14,590 bases of DNA, taken from Rhodobacterales bacterium CG2_30_65_12 (GTDB lineage: Bacteria; Pseudomonadota; Alphaproteobacteria; Rhodobacterales; Rhodobacteraceae). The DNA is taken from positions 4,496 to 19,085 of the forward strand of contig MNZL01000127.1 in assembly GCA_001873585.1 (NCBI GenBank), written 5' to 3'. The translations under genes and the position numbers were made by a program. Below, piece after piece: positions 6,009 through 12,441 of this stretch. Every line of letters begins with the position of its first letter. The first letter of the stretch is position 1. The notes below the pieces were generated by a model, which saw only the letters and a program-made list of their open reading frames with translations, was not told the origin of the DNA and did no database searches.

Positions 6009-7334
6009 ATGACACCCGCCGACACCGGCCCTTCGCTCTTTGACACTGCGTTCTGGATCACGGCCGGGGCGATTGCATTGCTGCTGGTGTTTTCGGCCTT
6101 CTTCTCCGGCTCCGAAACCGCACTGACCGCCGCCTCGCGCGGCAAGCTTAGGGCGCATGCTGACCGGGGCGACCGGGGCGCCGAGCGGGCGTTTGCGATC
6201 ACCGAAGACAACGAACGGCTGATCGGCTCGGTGCTGCTGGGCAACAACCTTGTCAACATTCTCGCCACCTCGCTCGCCACCGCGCTGTTTACCCGGGCCT
6301 TCGGGCCCGAGGGGGTGGCCTGGGCAACGCTGGTGATGACGCTTTTGGTGCTGATCTTCGCCGAGGTGCTGCCCAAGACCTACGCAATCACCCGCCCCGA
6401 GGCCGCCGCCGCGCAGGTCTCGGCACCGATCAAACTGGTGGTTTTGGTGTTTTCGCCGGTGGTCGCGGCCGTGCGCGCGCTCACCCGGGGGCTGCTCAGG
6501 CTGGTCGGCGTCGAGACCGACCCGAACGCCAACCTGCTCGCCGTGCGCGAGGAGATCGCCGGGGCGCTTTCGCTTGGCCACAGTGAGGGCGCCGTGTTGA
6601 AGGAAGACCGCGACCGGATTCTCGGCGCACTCGATCTTGGCGAGCGCGCGGTCGATGAAATCATGCTGCACCGCTCCCAGATCGAGATGATCGACGCCGA
6701 AAGCCCGGCACCGGAGGTGCTGCAGCAGGCGCTCGCCTCACCCCACACCCGGCTGCCGGTGTTTCGCGGCGAGCCGGAGAACATCGTTGGCGTGATCCAT
6801 GCCAAGGATCTCAGCCGGGCGATGTACGCCGCCGGCGCGGGCGCGGGCGTGGGCGGCCCGGCGCAGGCTTTTTCCGATTTCGACATCATGCAGGTGGCGA
6901 TGGAGCCCTATTTCGTGCCCGACACCACCCCGCTCGACGACCAGATGCGCAACTTCCTCAAGCGCCACACCCATTTCGCCCTGGTGGTCGATGAATATGG
7001 CAGCCTGCAGGGGCTGATCACGCTCGAAGACATCCTCGAAGAGATCGTCGGCGAGATCACCGACGAGTTCGATACCACTGGCGAGGAGAACGGCCTCATT
7101 CGCCAGGGCGACGGCAGCTTCATCGTCGACGGCACGATGACGATCCGCGACCTCAACCGGGCGATGGACTGGACACTGCCCGACGTGGAGGCGAACACCG
7201 TCGCCGGCCTCGTGATCCACGAGGCGCAGATGATCCCCAGCGAAGGCCAGGTATTTTCGTTCCACGGCTACCGCTTCGAGGTGCTCAAGCGCGTCGCCAA
7301 CCGGATCGCCGAGCTGCGTATCCGTCCGCTCTGA
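6009..7334 (+). CDS. CNNM/CorC-HlyC family membrane protein (DUF21, CBS pair, transporter-associated domain)
   Basis: This 441-residue protein has the full three-part layout. An N-terminal DUF21/CNNM membrane domain (about 15-165) shows FFSGSETALT (31-40), GNNLVNI (78-84) and AEVLPKTYAITRPEA (118-132). A CBS-domain pair (about 215-345) contains VREEI, TRLPVFRG (247-254), GVIHAKDL (261-268), HFALVVDEYGSLQGLITLEDILEEI and GEITDE. A C-terminal CorC_HlyC domain (about 355-440) ends in ANRIAELRIRP. Family members are linked to Mg2+/Co2+ export or resistance, and the CBS pair typically senses adenine nucleotides; the name 'hemolysin' used for relatives is historical. The substrate here is unknown. 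The ribosome site is weak. It ends 15 bases from the convergent ATPase gene. Confidence 0.9.
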   Translation: MTPADTGPSLFDTAFWITAGAIALLLVFSAFFSGSETALTAASRGKLRAHADRGDRGAERAFAITEDNERLIGSVLLGNNLVNILATSLATALFTRAFGPEGVAWATLVMTLLVLIFAEVLPKTYAITRPEAAAAQVSAPIKLVVLVFSPVVAAVRALTRGLLRLVGVETDPNANLLAVREEIAGALSLGHSEGAVLKEDRDRILGALDLGERAVDEIMLHRSQIEMIDAESPAPEVLQQALASPHTRLPVFRGEPENIVGVIHAKDLSRAMYAAGAGAGVGGPAQAFSDFDIMQVAMEPYFVPDTTPLDDQMRNFLKRHTHFALVVDEYGSLQGLITLEDILEEIVGEITDEFDTTGEENGLIRQGDGSFIVDGTMTIRDLNRAMDWTLPDVEANTVAGLVIHEAQMIPSEGQVFSFHGYRFEVLKRVANRIAELRIRPL

Positions 7335-7349
7335 TCGGGCGGGCGGGCC

Positions 7350-8195
7350 TCAGCGCCGGATCGCCACGCCGCGCCGCCCGGCGAGATCGGTTACATATTG
7401 CCACGCCACCCGGCCCGAGCGCGCGCCGCGCGTGGCTTGCCATTCGATCGCCTCGGCGTGCAGCGTGTCCGCGTCAATCGCGATCCCGAAGGCATCGCAA
7501 TAGCCCCGGATCATGGCGAGGTATTCGTCCTGGCTGCAGGGGTGAAAGCCGAGCCAGAGCCCGAACCGATCAGACAGCGAAACCTTTTCCTCGACCGCTT
7601 CGGAGGGATTGATCGCCGAGCCCCGCTCGTTTTCGATCATCTCGCGCGGCATCAGGTGACGGCGGTTGGAGGTGGCATAGAGCACCACGTTTTCGGGCCG
7701 GCCCTCGATGCCGCCGTCGAGCACGGCTTTCAGGCTCTTGTAATGCTCGTCGTCATGGGAAAACGAAAGATCGTCGCAGAACAGGAGAAACCGGTGTTTG
7801 CTGCCGCGCAGGTGGCCGAGCAACCGGCCCACCGAAGGCAGATCCTCGCGCTGCAATTCTACAATCTTGAGGCCAGGGCCTTCGGCATTTACCGCCGCGT
7901 GCACCGCCTTTACGAGCGACGATTTGCCCATCCCCCGTGCGCCCCATAACAGCGCGTTGTTGGCCGGCAGGCCGCGCGCGAACTGGCGGGTGTTCTCGAG
8001 CAGAATATCGCGCACGCGGGCGACGCCGACCAGCAGCGAGATATCGACGCGGGAGACCTTTTCGACCGGCACCAGCCGGTCAGGCGACACCTGCCAGACG
8101 AAGGCCTGCGCCGCGCCGAAATCCGGCAGCGCCAGCGGCACCGGGCTGATCCGTTCGAGCGCCTCGGCGATGCGGGTGAGCGCGTCGGGCGGCAT
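7350..8195 (-). CDS. DUF815-type P-loop ATPase
   Basis: This 281-residue soluble protein has an AAA-like ATPase core. The Walker A motif is GARGMGKSS (85-93), Walker B is RFLLFCDDLSF (135-145), a sensor-1-like segment is VLYATSNRRH (171-180), and SLSDRFGLWLGF (207-218) carries an arginine finger-like R210. This pattern, with the SFSHDDEHYKSLK segment (144-156), is what I associate with the DUF815 family of bacterial ATPases of unknown function. There are no membrane segments and no signal peptide. The start codon overlaps the tatC stop by one base (TGATG), so it is the last gene of the tatABC operon and is likely translationally coupled to tatC. Whether it works with the Tat system or merely shares its transcript is unknown. 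Confidence 0.85.
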   Translation of the reverse strand: MPPDALTRIAEALERISPVPLALPDFGAAQAFVWQVSPDRLVPVEKVSRVDISLLVGVARVRDILLENTRQFARGLPANNALLWGARGMGKSSLVKAVHAAVNAEGPGLKIVELQREDLPSVGRLLGHLRGSKHRFLLFCDDLSFSHDDEHYKSLKAVLDGGIEGRPENVVLYATSNRRHLMPREMIENERGSAINPSEAVEEKVSLSDRFGLWLGFHPCSQDEYLAMIRGYCDAFGIAIDADTLHAEAIEWQATRGARSGRVAWQYVTDLAGRRGVAIRR

Positions 8196-9169
8196 CAGTC
8201 TTTCTTGTCTCCGCCGTCGCCAATGTCCCAGACCGGCTTGTCCGTCCCGTCTTCGGTCCCGTCTTCGGCCCCATCCTCAGCGCCGTCGGCCCCGTCCTTA
8301 TCATCGTCGTCGTCCTCAAACCACAGCCCCTCAGCCCTCAGCCGTGCCTCACGCGTCTTTTCAACCCGCGCGACGAGAAAGATCGAAATTTCGTAAAGCC
8401 CGTAGACCACGACAAACAGGATCACCTGTGTCGTCACATCAGGCGGCGTAACCAGCGCCGCCAGCAGCAAGATGCCCACCACGGCGTATTTGCGGGTTCC
8501 GCGCAGGCCGGCGGCGCTGGCGAGCCCGGCCTTGCCCATCAGGGTAAGCAACACCGGAAGCTGGAACGAGATCCCGAAGGCCACGATCATCTTCAGCGTG
8601 ATGTCGAGGGTCTCGTTGACCTTGCCCTGAAAGACGATGTCGATGCCCGCCTCCGTGGCCGTTGGTGTCGTGGTGTCGCCACCGCTGAAATAGGCGGAAA
8701 CCACCGAGGGCAGATCGGCGAAGCCAAGAAAGAAGGCCATCGCCAGCGGCACAACGATATAATGCGCAAAGGCCGCGCCGAGCAGGAACAGCGCCGGGCT
8801 GGCAACCAGAAACGGCAAAAAGGCGTCTTTTTCCTTGCGGTAGAGCCCCGGCGCGACGAAGCGCCACATCTGGTATGCGATCACCGGAAAGCCCAGCATC
8901 AGCCCGCCCACCATCGAGATCCGAATCAGGGTGAAAAAATATTCCTGCGGCGCGGTGTATTGCATCACCGGATTGGGGTTGCCGAGATCGCGCATGGTTT
9001 TTTCGATCGGCAACAGCAAGAAATCGAGCACGATCCCGCCCACCGAAAACACCACCACCATCGCCACCACGAAGGCGAGCACCGACCAGATCAACCGGGT
9101 GCGCAACTCGGCAAGATGTTCGATCAGGGGGGCCGAGGAATCCTCGATCTCGTCGGTGCTGCGGCTCAT
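8195..9169 (-). CDS. tatC: Sec-independent translocase subunit TatC with acidic C-terminal tail
   Basis: This 324-residue protein is the inner-membrane receptor for twin-arginine signal peptides. It shows the N-terminal LIEHLAELRTRL (15-26), GFPVIAYQMWRFVAPGLYRKE (93-113, with E113 matching the substrate-binding glutamate region), SPALFLLGAAFAHY (124-137), and the later FGISFQLPV (198-206) and TPPDVTTQ (241-248) segments, giving six membrane helices. It is longer than the 258 residues of E. coli TatC for two reasons: an insert at about 157-188 between helices, and a cytoplasmic tail from about 283 rich in Asp, Glu and Gly. The last 40 residues hold 19 acidic and 4 basic residues, partly encoded by a 12-bp tandem repeat. 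The start overlaps the tatB stop by four bases. Confidence 0.96.
   Translation of the reverse strand: MSRSTDEIEDSSAPLIEHLAELRTRLIWSVLAFVVAMVVVFSVGGIVLDFLLLPIEKTMRDLGNPNPVMQYTAPQEYFFTLIRISMVGGLMLGFPVIAYQMWRFVAPGLYRKEKDAFLPFLVASPALFLLGAAFAHYIVVPLAMAFFLGFADLPSVVSAYFSGGDTTTPTATEAGIDIVFQGKVNETLDITLKMIVAFGISFQLPVLLTLMGKAGLASAAGLRGTRKYAVVGILLLAALVTPPDVTTQVILFVVVYGLYEISIFLVARVEKTREARLRAEGLWFEDDDDDKDGADGAEDGAEDGTEDGTDKPVWDIGDGGDKKD
8246..8281. repeat. Three tandem 12-bp repeats in the tatC tail
   Basis: The units are 8246-8257, 8258-8269 and 8270-8281. The first two differ at one base; the third is more diverged. Read on the minus strand they encode the repeated tetrapeptide pattern E-D-G-(A/T). A run of Asp codons follows at about 8298-8316. 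Because the unit is a multiple of three, copy-number changes would keep the frame. Confidence 0.7.
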
Positions 9170-9705
9170 TCGGTTTCGGCCTTGTCAGTCTTGCGTGGCT
9201 TGGCGGGCTTGCGCGGCTTGGCGGGCGTCTTCTTCGGCGCTTGGGTTGCCGCCGGTGCCTTGGCAGGCGGTGGCGCGGTTTCGGCTGCGGGGGATGCGGC
9301 GGCGGCCTTCTCTCGATCAAGCCGCGCCTTGCCGGCCTTTTCGGTGGCGGCACGGATTTTCTCGATGTCGGCGGCGCGCTCCGGATCTTCAGGTTTCGCC
9401 TTCGGCGCGGGCTTTGATCCGGGGGCGGAGGGATCCCAGCCTTCGAACCGGTCGGCGGCCTCGTTAAGCTTGTCGAGGCCGAACTTCTTGGGGTTGCCCA
9501 CGCCCTTGAGGGTGCTGGCCACGTCGTTCACCCCGCTCTCTCGCGCGGCGTCATTCATCGCCCGGGTGAACTCGCGCCCGAGCGCCCGCGCCTTGGCGGT
9601 GAACCGCCCGAGCGTGTGGAACAGCCCCGGCAGGTCTTTCGGCCCGATCACGATCAACGCGACGATGCCGATGAGCAAAAGCTCACTCATTCCAATGTCG
9701 AACAT
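9166..9705 (-). CDS. tatB: Sec-independent translocase subunit TatB
   Basis: This 179-residue protein forms the twin-arginine receptor complex with TatC. It begins MFDIGMSELLLIGIVALIVI, a single N-terminal membrane helix preceded by the conserved MFDIG and E8, followed by the GPKDLP hinge (21-26) and an amphipathic helix (about 28-65). TatB rather than TatA is indicated by the MFDIG start, the length and the position next to tatC. The C-terminal third is low complexity, rich in Ala, Pro and Lys, with a PAKPRKPAKPRK stretch at 161-172. The start is 34 bases after tatA; the stop overlaps tatC by four bases. A small GGGC-AAA-GCCC hairpin (9721-9731) lies in the tatA-tatB gap and could contribute to TatA being made in excess, which is speculative. 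Confidence 0.94.
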   Translation of the reverse strand: MFDIGMSELLLIGIVALIVIGPKDLPGLFHTLGRFTAKARALGREFTRAMNDAARESGVNDVASTLKGVGNPKKFGLDKLNEAADRFEGWDPSAPGSKPAPKAKPEDPERAADIEKIRAATEKAGKARLDREKAAAASPAAETAPPPAKAPAATQAPKKTPAKPRKPAKPRKTDKAETE

Positions 9706-9739
9706 GGGCGCCTATCCCCGGGGCAAAGCCCGCCTCGCC

Positions 9740-9955
9740 TCAGACCTTGTCTTTCTCGGTCTCGGGCGTCACGTCCTTGGCATCGTCGGCGGCCTTGTCT
9801 TCGATCTCTTTCTTGCCGTCGTCGACGCCCTTCTTGAAGGCGCTGATGCCCTTACCTACTTCGCCCATCAGCGAAGAAACCTTGCCGCGGCCGAACAGCA
9901 CCAGCACCACGACGGCGATCAGCAGAAGGCCGGGAAGGCCGATATTGTTGAGCAT
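9740..9955 (-). CDS. tatA: Sec-independent translocase subunit TatA
   Basis: This 71-residue protein is the pore-forming or membrane-weakening component of the twin-arginine translocase. It has a single membrane helix (GLPGLLLIAVVVLVLF, 6-21), the FGRGKVSSLMGEVG hinge and amphipathic segment (21-34), the conserved GKGISAFKKG (34-43), and a charged, acidic C-terminus. Length and motifs are standard. It is first in the tatA-tatB-tatC-ATPase operon, with a GGGAGAGG ribosome site just upstream. It lies 131 bases downstream of the ABC ATPase gene on the same strand, so it may be read from its own promoter, from read-through, or both. Confidence 0.95.
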   Translation of the reverse strand: MLNNIGLPGLLLIAVVVLVLFGRGKVSSLMGEVGKGISAFKKGVDDGKKEIEDKAADDAKDVTPETEKDKV

Positions 9956-9973
9956 GGATACCTCTCCCTTTTC

Positions 9974-9989
9974 GGGCGGCGCACCGCCC
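9974..9989. repeat. 6-bp GC hairpin in the tatA leader
   Basis: GGGCGG (9974-9979), loop CGCA, CCGCCC (9984-9989). It sits immediately upstream of the tatA ribosome site on the minus strand. No T-run follows in the tatA direction; a leader hairpin affecting translation or mRNA stability is possible. Confidence 0.4.
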
Positions 9990-10006
9990 TGTCATTGCGT
10001 CTATGG

Positions 10007-10034
10007 TATCTATTGCCTCGCGGCGGAAGATCAA
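10007..10034 (-). promoter_or_regulatory. Possible tatA promoter
   Basis: On the minus strand TTGATC (10029-10034) and TAGATA (10007-10012) are separated by 16 bases. The -35 box matches four and the -10 box three of six consensus positions. It would start transcription near 10000 and place the 9974-9989 hairpin in the leader. Weak by-eye evidence only. Confidence 0.25.
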
Positions 10035-10042
10035 ACCCCGAA

Positions 10043-10058
10043 TGCGCGGCCTCGCGCA
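10043..10058. repeat. 6-bp inverted repeat between the ABC ATPase gene and tatA
   Basis: TGCGCG (10043-10048), loop GCCT, CGCGCA (10053-10058). It lies 29 bases beyond the stop codon of the ABC ATPase gene. No T-run follows on the minus strand, so it is at best a weak 3' hairpin for that gene; on the plus strand the following AATAAAA is A-rich, not T-rich. Confidence 0.35.
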
Positions 10059-10086
10059 ATAAAACGCTGCTCCGGCGGACGGTCGC

Positions 10087-11190
10087 TCAATCTTCGCGCC
10101 GGCGCCAGTCCTTTTTCGGTGTCACCGGGAAAACAAAGCAGCGGTCGCGCCGGATCGCGATCCACAACGGCGTGCCGGGCTTGGGCAAAAATACGCTGGG
10201 CACCGTTGCCTTGAGCTGCCCGCCATCGGCCTCCATGCGAAACTCGACCAGACTTTCCTTGCCGATGAATCGCGCCCGCTCGACGATGCCGCGCGCCCAG
10301 GCCCCCGCCTCGGGGCTTGGCGCCGGGCCGTGGCCGCCACGGTCAAAGTCGATCTTGAGGTGCTGGGGGCGGATCACGATCTCTACCTGCGCCCCGTCCG
10401 GTTGGCCCGGGGCCATGAACTTGCCGAAGGCGGTTTCGGTCAGCAGCCCCTGCACTTTGCCGGTTATCACGTTGATATCGCTGAAAAACGCCGCCGCCTC
10501 GCGGTCAATGGGCGCGTTGTAGACATTGTAGGGCGCGCCCTGCTGCACGATCCCGCCCCGGCGCATGAGCGCAATCTCGTCGGCCATCCGCATCGCTTCT
10601 TCGGGCTCGTGGGTGACGAGCAAAACCGCCGTGCCCTCGTCCTTGAGGATCGACAGGGTTTCATCGCGGATGCCGTCGCGCAGCCGGTTGTCGAGGCCGG
10701 AAAACGGCTCGTCCATAAGCATGATCCGCGGCCTTGGGGCCAGCGCGCGCGCCAGTGCCACGCGCTGTTGCTCGCCCCCCGAAATCTCGTGCGGAAAGCT
10801 GTCCACATAGCGCACGAGGCCGACTTTTTCGAGCAGTTCGCGCACCCGGATACGTTTCTCGGTGCGCGACCCGGTTAGCCCGAAGGCCACGTTGTCAAAC
10901 ACCGACAGGTGCGGAAACAGCGCAAAATCCTGAAACATCAGCCCGGTGCCGCGCCGCTCCGGCGGCACGAAACTGCCGGGGCCGACGATACTTTGCCCAT
11001 CCATGCGGATCTCGCCCGCGTCAGGGCGCTCGACCCCGGCAATGATCCTCAGCGTGGTGGATTTACCGCAGCCAGAGGGGCCGAGAAGGCACGTCACCTG
11101 CCCCGGCATCACGCTCAGCGACACGTCGCGCACCACCGCCCGGCCGCCGAAGGCACGGGTGATGTTTCTGAGTTCCAGCCGAGGTTCCAT
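10087..11190 (-). CDS. FbpC-like ABC transporter ATP-binding protein
   Basis: This 367-residue ATPase has all ABC motifs: Walker A GPSGCGKST (37-45), Q-loop Q87 in MFQDFALFPHL, signature ISGGEQQR (136-143), Walker B IMLMDE (156-161), D-loop SGLD (164-167) and H-loop H194. A TOBE-like regulatory domain follows (about 240-355). The VPPERRGTGLMFQDFALFPHLSV segment, overall length and TOBE region resemble the FbpC/PotA-type importers for ferric iron, polyamines or similar solutes; I cannot assign the substrate. No permease or binding protein is adjacent, so it is an orphan within this window. The start at 11190 lacks a good ribosome site (GGGAG is about 15 bases away), but no better start fits the conserved N-terminus. 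It diverges from the stress-protein gene. Confidence 0.85.
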   Translation of the reverse strand: MEPRLELRNITRAFGGRAVVRDVSLSVMPGQVTCLLGPSGCGKSTTLRIIAGVERPDAGEIRMDGQSIVGPGSFVPPERRGTGLMFQDFALFPHLSVFDNVAFGLTGSRTEKRIRVRELLEKVGLVRYVDSFPHEISGGEQQRVALARALAPRPRIMLMDEPFSGLDNRLRDGIRDETLSILKDEGTAVLLVTHEPEEAMRMADEIALMRRGGIVQQGAPYNVYNAPIDREAAAFFSDINVITGKVQGLLTETAFGKFMAPGQPDGAQVEIVIRPQHLKIDFDRGGHGPAPSPEAGAWARGIVERARFIGKESLVEFRMEADGGQLKATVPSVFLPKPGTPLWIAIRRDRCFVFPVTPKKDWRRRED

Positions 11191-11218
11191 GCCGCGCGCG
11201 ATCCGCTCCCAGATACCC

Positions 11219-11241
11219 GATCAAACCTGTCGGAATTGATC
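11219..11241. repeat. Inverted repeat GATCAA-N11-TTGATC between the ABC ATPase and stress-protein genes
   Basis: Perfect 6-bp arms at 11219-11224 and 11236-11241, in the 159-base divergent gap. TTGAT/ATCAA are the half-sites of FNR-type boxes, but here they point the opposite way with a long spacer, so it is not a canonical FNR site. A candidate operator only. Confidence 0.35.
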
Positions 11242-11245
11242 CCGT

Positions 11246-11280
11246 TTGCCGGGGATACCAGCCGAAACGCTGCCCGGCAA
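11246..11280. repeat. Perfect 8-bp inverted repeat TTGCCGGG-N19-CCCGGCAA
   Basis: Arms at 11246-11253 and 11273-11280 with a 19-base spacer, five bases after the previous inverted repeat and about 70 bases before the stress-protein start. It could be an operator shared by the two divergent genes or a leader hairpin. Confidence 0.4.
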
Positions 11281-11349
11281 GAGCGCACGCAATCCGCTTG
11301 AAGGCCACCCCATCAACCCCATGTATGAATATGGGAAAGGGAGGCCCCG

Positions 11350-12174
11350 ATGAAGACAATTCTCGTCGCAACCGATCTGTCGGAACGCTCCGACCGCGCC
11401 GTTCGCCGCGCGATCTGGCTGGCTGGCCAACTCGGAGCAAGCTGCCACGCGATCCATGTGGTTGACGATTCCCTGCCTGAGCAACTCGTCGAATACCTGC
11501 GCGAAGAAACGGGGATCCGGCTTCGTCGGTTCATCGACGTCAACAAGGGAAATGTCGACGTGACCACCGAGATCCTTGTCGGTGACGCGACCGAGGCGAT
11601 CCCCGAGCAGGCCAAGGCGCACAATGCCGATCTTGTCGTGCTCGGCCTGCATCGGCCGCGCGCGATCCTCGACAACTTGCGCGAGACGACGATGGAACGG
11701 CTGGTGCGGCTGACGCGCAAACCGATCCTGCTTGTGCGTGAGCCGGCCGATCATGCCTATTCTTCGGTGCTCGCCCCGATCAGTTTTTCGCCCGCCTGCG
11801 CAGCGGCGGTGCGGGCCGCCCGCATGATCGCGCCCGAGGCCCGGATGACCATGGTGCACGCGGTCTACCTGCCATTCCGCGGCCTGACCGGTGAGCGCCC
11901 CGGCGGTGTGATGGACCGCGAACTGACAGCCGAGGCGCGAGACGTCTGTGCGCGCTGGTGCGCCACCGAGGCACTGCCCGCCAACCGCGATGCCGTAATC
12001 TATGAAAGCGGCGGACTCAATGAGGTGATCGACCGGGAGCGCCAGATGGTGAACGCCGATCTGGTGGCGCTCGGCGCCCATACGCGCGGCCCGATCGCGC
12101 TGCACGCGCTCGGCGGCTTCGCCGCGAGCCTGGTGCGCCATCCGCCGACCGACCTGCTGCTTGCGCACCCGTAG
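11350..12174 (+). CDS. Tandem universal stress protein (two Usp domains)
   Basis: This 274-residue cytoplasmic protein has two UspA folds. Domain 1 (about 1-131) begins MKTILVATDLSERSDRAVRRA and ends NADLVVLGLHRPRA...RKPILLVREP. Domain 2 (about 137-274) begins SSVLAPISFSPACAAAVRAA and ends NADLVALGAHTRGP...TDLLLAHP. The ATP-binding consensus G-2X-G-9X-G-(S/T) is not intact in either half: domain 1 has GLHR, then RETT in place of the GS element, and domain 2 has GAHT, then GGF. ATP binding is thus uncertain. Tandem Usps are common in proteobacterial stress and low-oxygen responses, but the role here is unknown. A GGGAGG ribosome site (11339-11344) sets the start. A long hairpin follows the stop. 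Confidence 0.88.
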   Translation: MKTILVATDLSERSDRAVRRAIWLAGQLGASCHAIHVVDDSLPEQLVEYLREETGIRLRRFIDVNKGNVDVTTEILVGDATEAIPEQAKAHNADLVVLGLHRPRAILDNLRETTMERLVRLTRKPILLVREPADHAYSSVLAPISFSPACAAAVRAARMIAPEARMTMVHAVYLPFRGLTGERPGGVMDRELTAEARDVCARWCATEALPANRDAVIYESGGLNEVIDRERQMVNADLVALGAHTRGPIALHALGGFAASLVRHPPTDLLLAHP

Positions 12175-12183
12175 GGCACATGC

Positions 12184-12221
12184 ATCGCGGCCCACCAGGG
12201 TGCCCGCCCTCCAGCCGCGAT
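12184..12221 (+). repeat. Long hairpin just after the stress-protein gene
   Basis: Perfect 8-bp arms ATCGCGGC (12184-12191) and GCCGCGAT (12214-12221) enclose a second, nested pair AGGG (12197-12200) and CCCT (12207-12210). It starts 10 bases after the stop codon. There is no T-run afterwards, so it may stabilise the 3' end or assist Rho-dependent termination rather than be a classical intrinsic terminator. Confidence 0.5.
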
Positions 12222-12374
12222 CGGCCCCCGGCCCGGCCAACTACGCCCGATTCGGCGCAGTGGACGGTGCGCGGGCAACCGAGGGAAATGGTGACAAAGC
12301 CGCGACAATTCTCCTGTTCGTCTATCCATCGTTCACGTCAGCTTCAGCCAACTGTCGGCAAACATGAGATTTTG

Positions 12375-12403
12375 TTGACCAATTTGGTGCCCGAACCTAT
12401 GAT
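12375..12403 (+). promoter_or_regulatory. Sigma-70-type promoter of the Hint-domain gene
   Basis: TTGACC (12375-12380, five of six) and TATGAT (12398-12403, five of six) are separated by exactly 17 bases. This is the best promoter match I found. Transcription would start near 12410, about 32 bases before the ATG at 12442. The leader contains a small CCGC-GAGC-GCGG hairpin (12423-12434) whose 3' arm overlaps the GGAG ribosome site (12433-12436). Confidence 0.65.
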
Positions 12404-12441
12404 GAAATCCTAGTGGTGGGGGCCGCGAGCGCGGAGCTGTC

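Noticed and set aside
3466..6012. A plus-strand open frame of 848 codons across the SH3 gene, amt and the phosphoesterase gene
   Set aside because: It is a GC-rich shadow frame. The translation is Arg/Gly/Ala-rich without family motifs, and it overlaps three genes with clear motifs in other frames.
8762..10522. A plus-strand open frame of 586 codons opposite tatC, tatB, tatA and the ABC ATPase
   Set aside because: It is the antisense shadow of recognised genes; low-complexity His/Arg/Ser runs mirror the coding strand and no domain is recognisable.
11236..11250. An FNR box (TTGAT-N4-ATCAA) before the stress-protein gene
   Set aside because: Only one half-site is present; the second half reads TTTGC and does not match.
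12175..12374. A short plus-strand frame in the gap after the stress-protein gene (ATG at 12180 or 12161)
   Set aside because: It lacks a ribosome site and recognisable motif, and overlaps the hairpin and the promoter region; I see no coding support.
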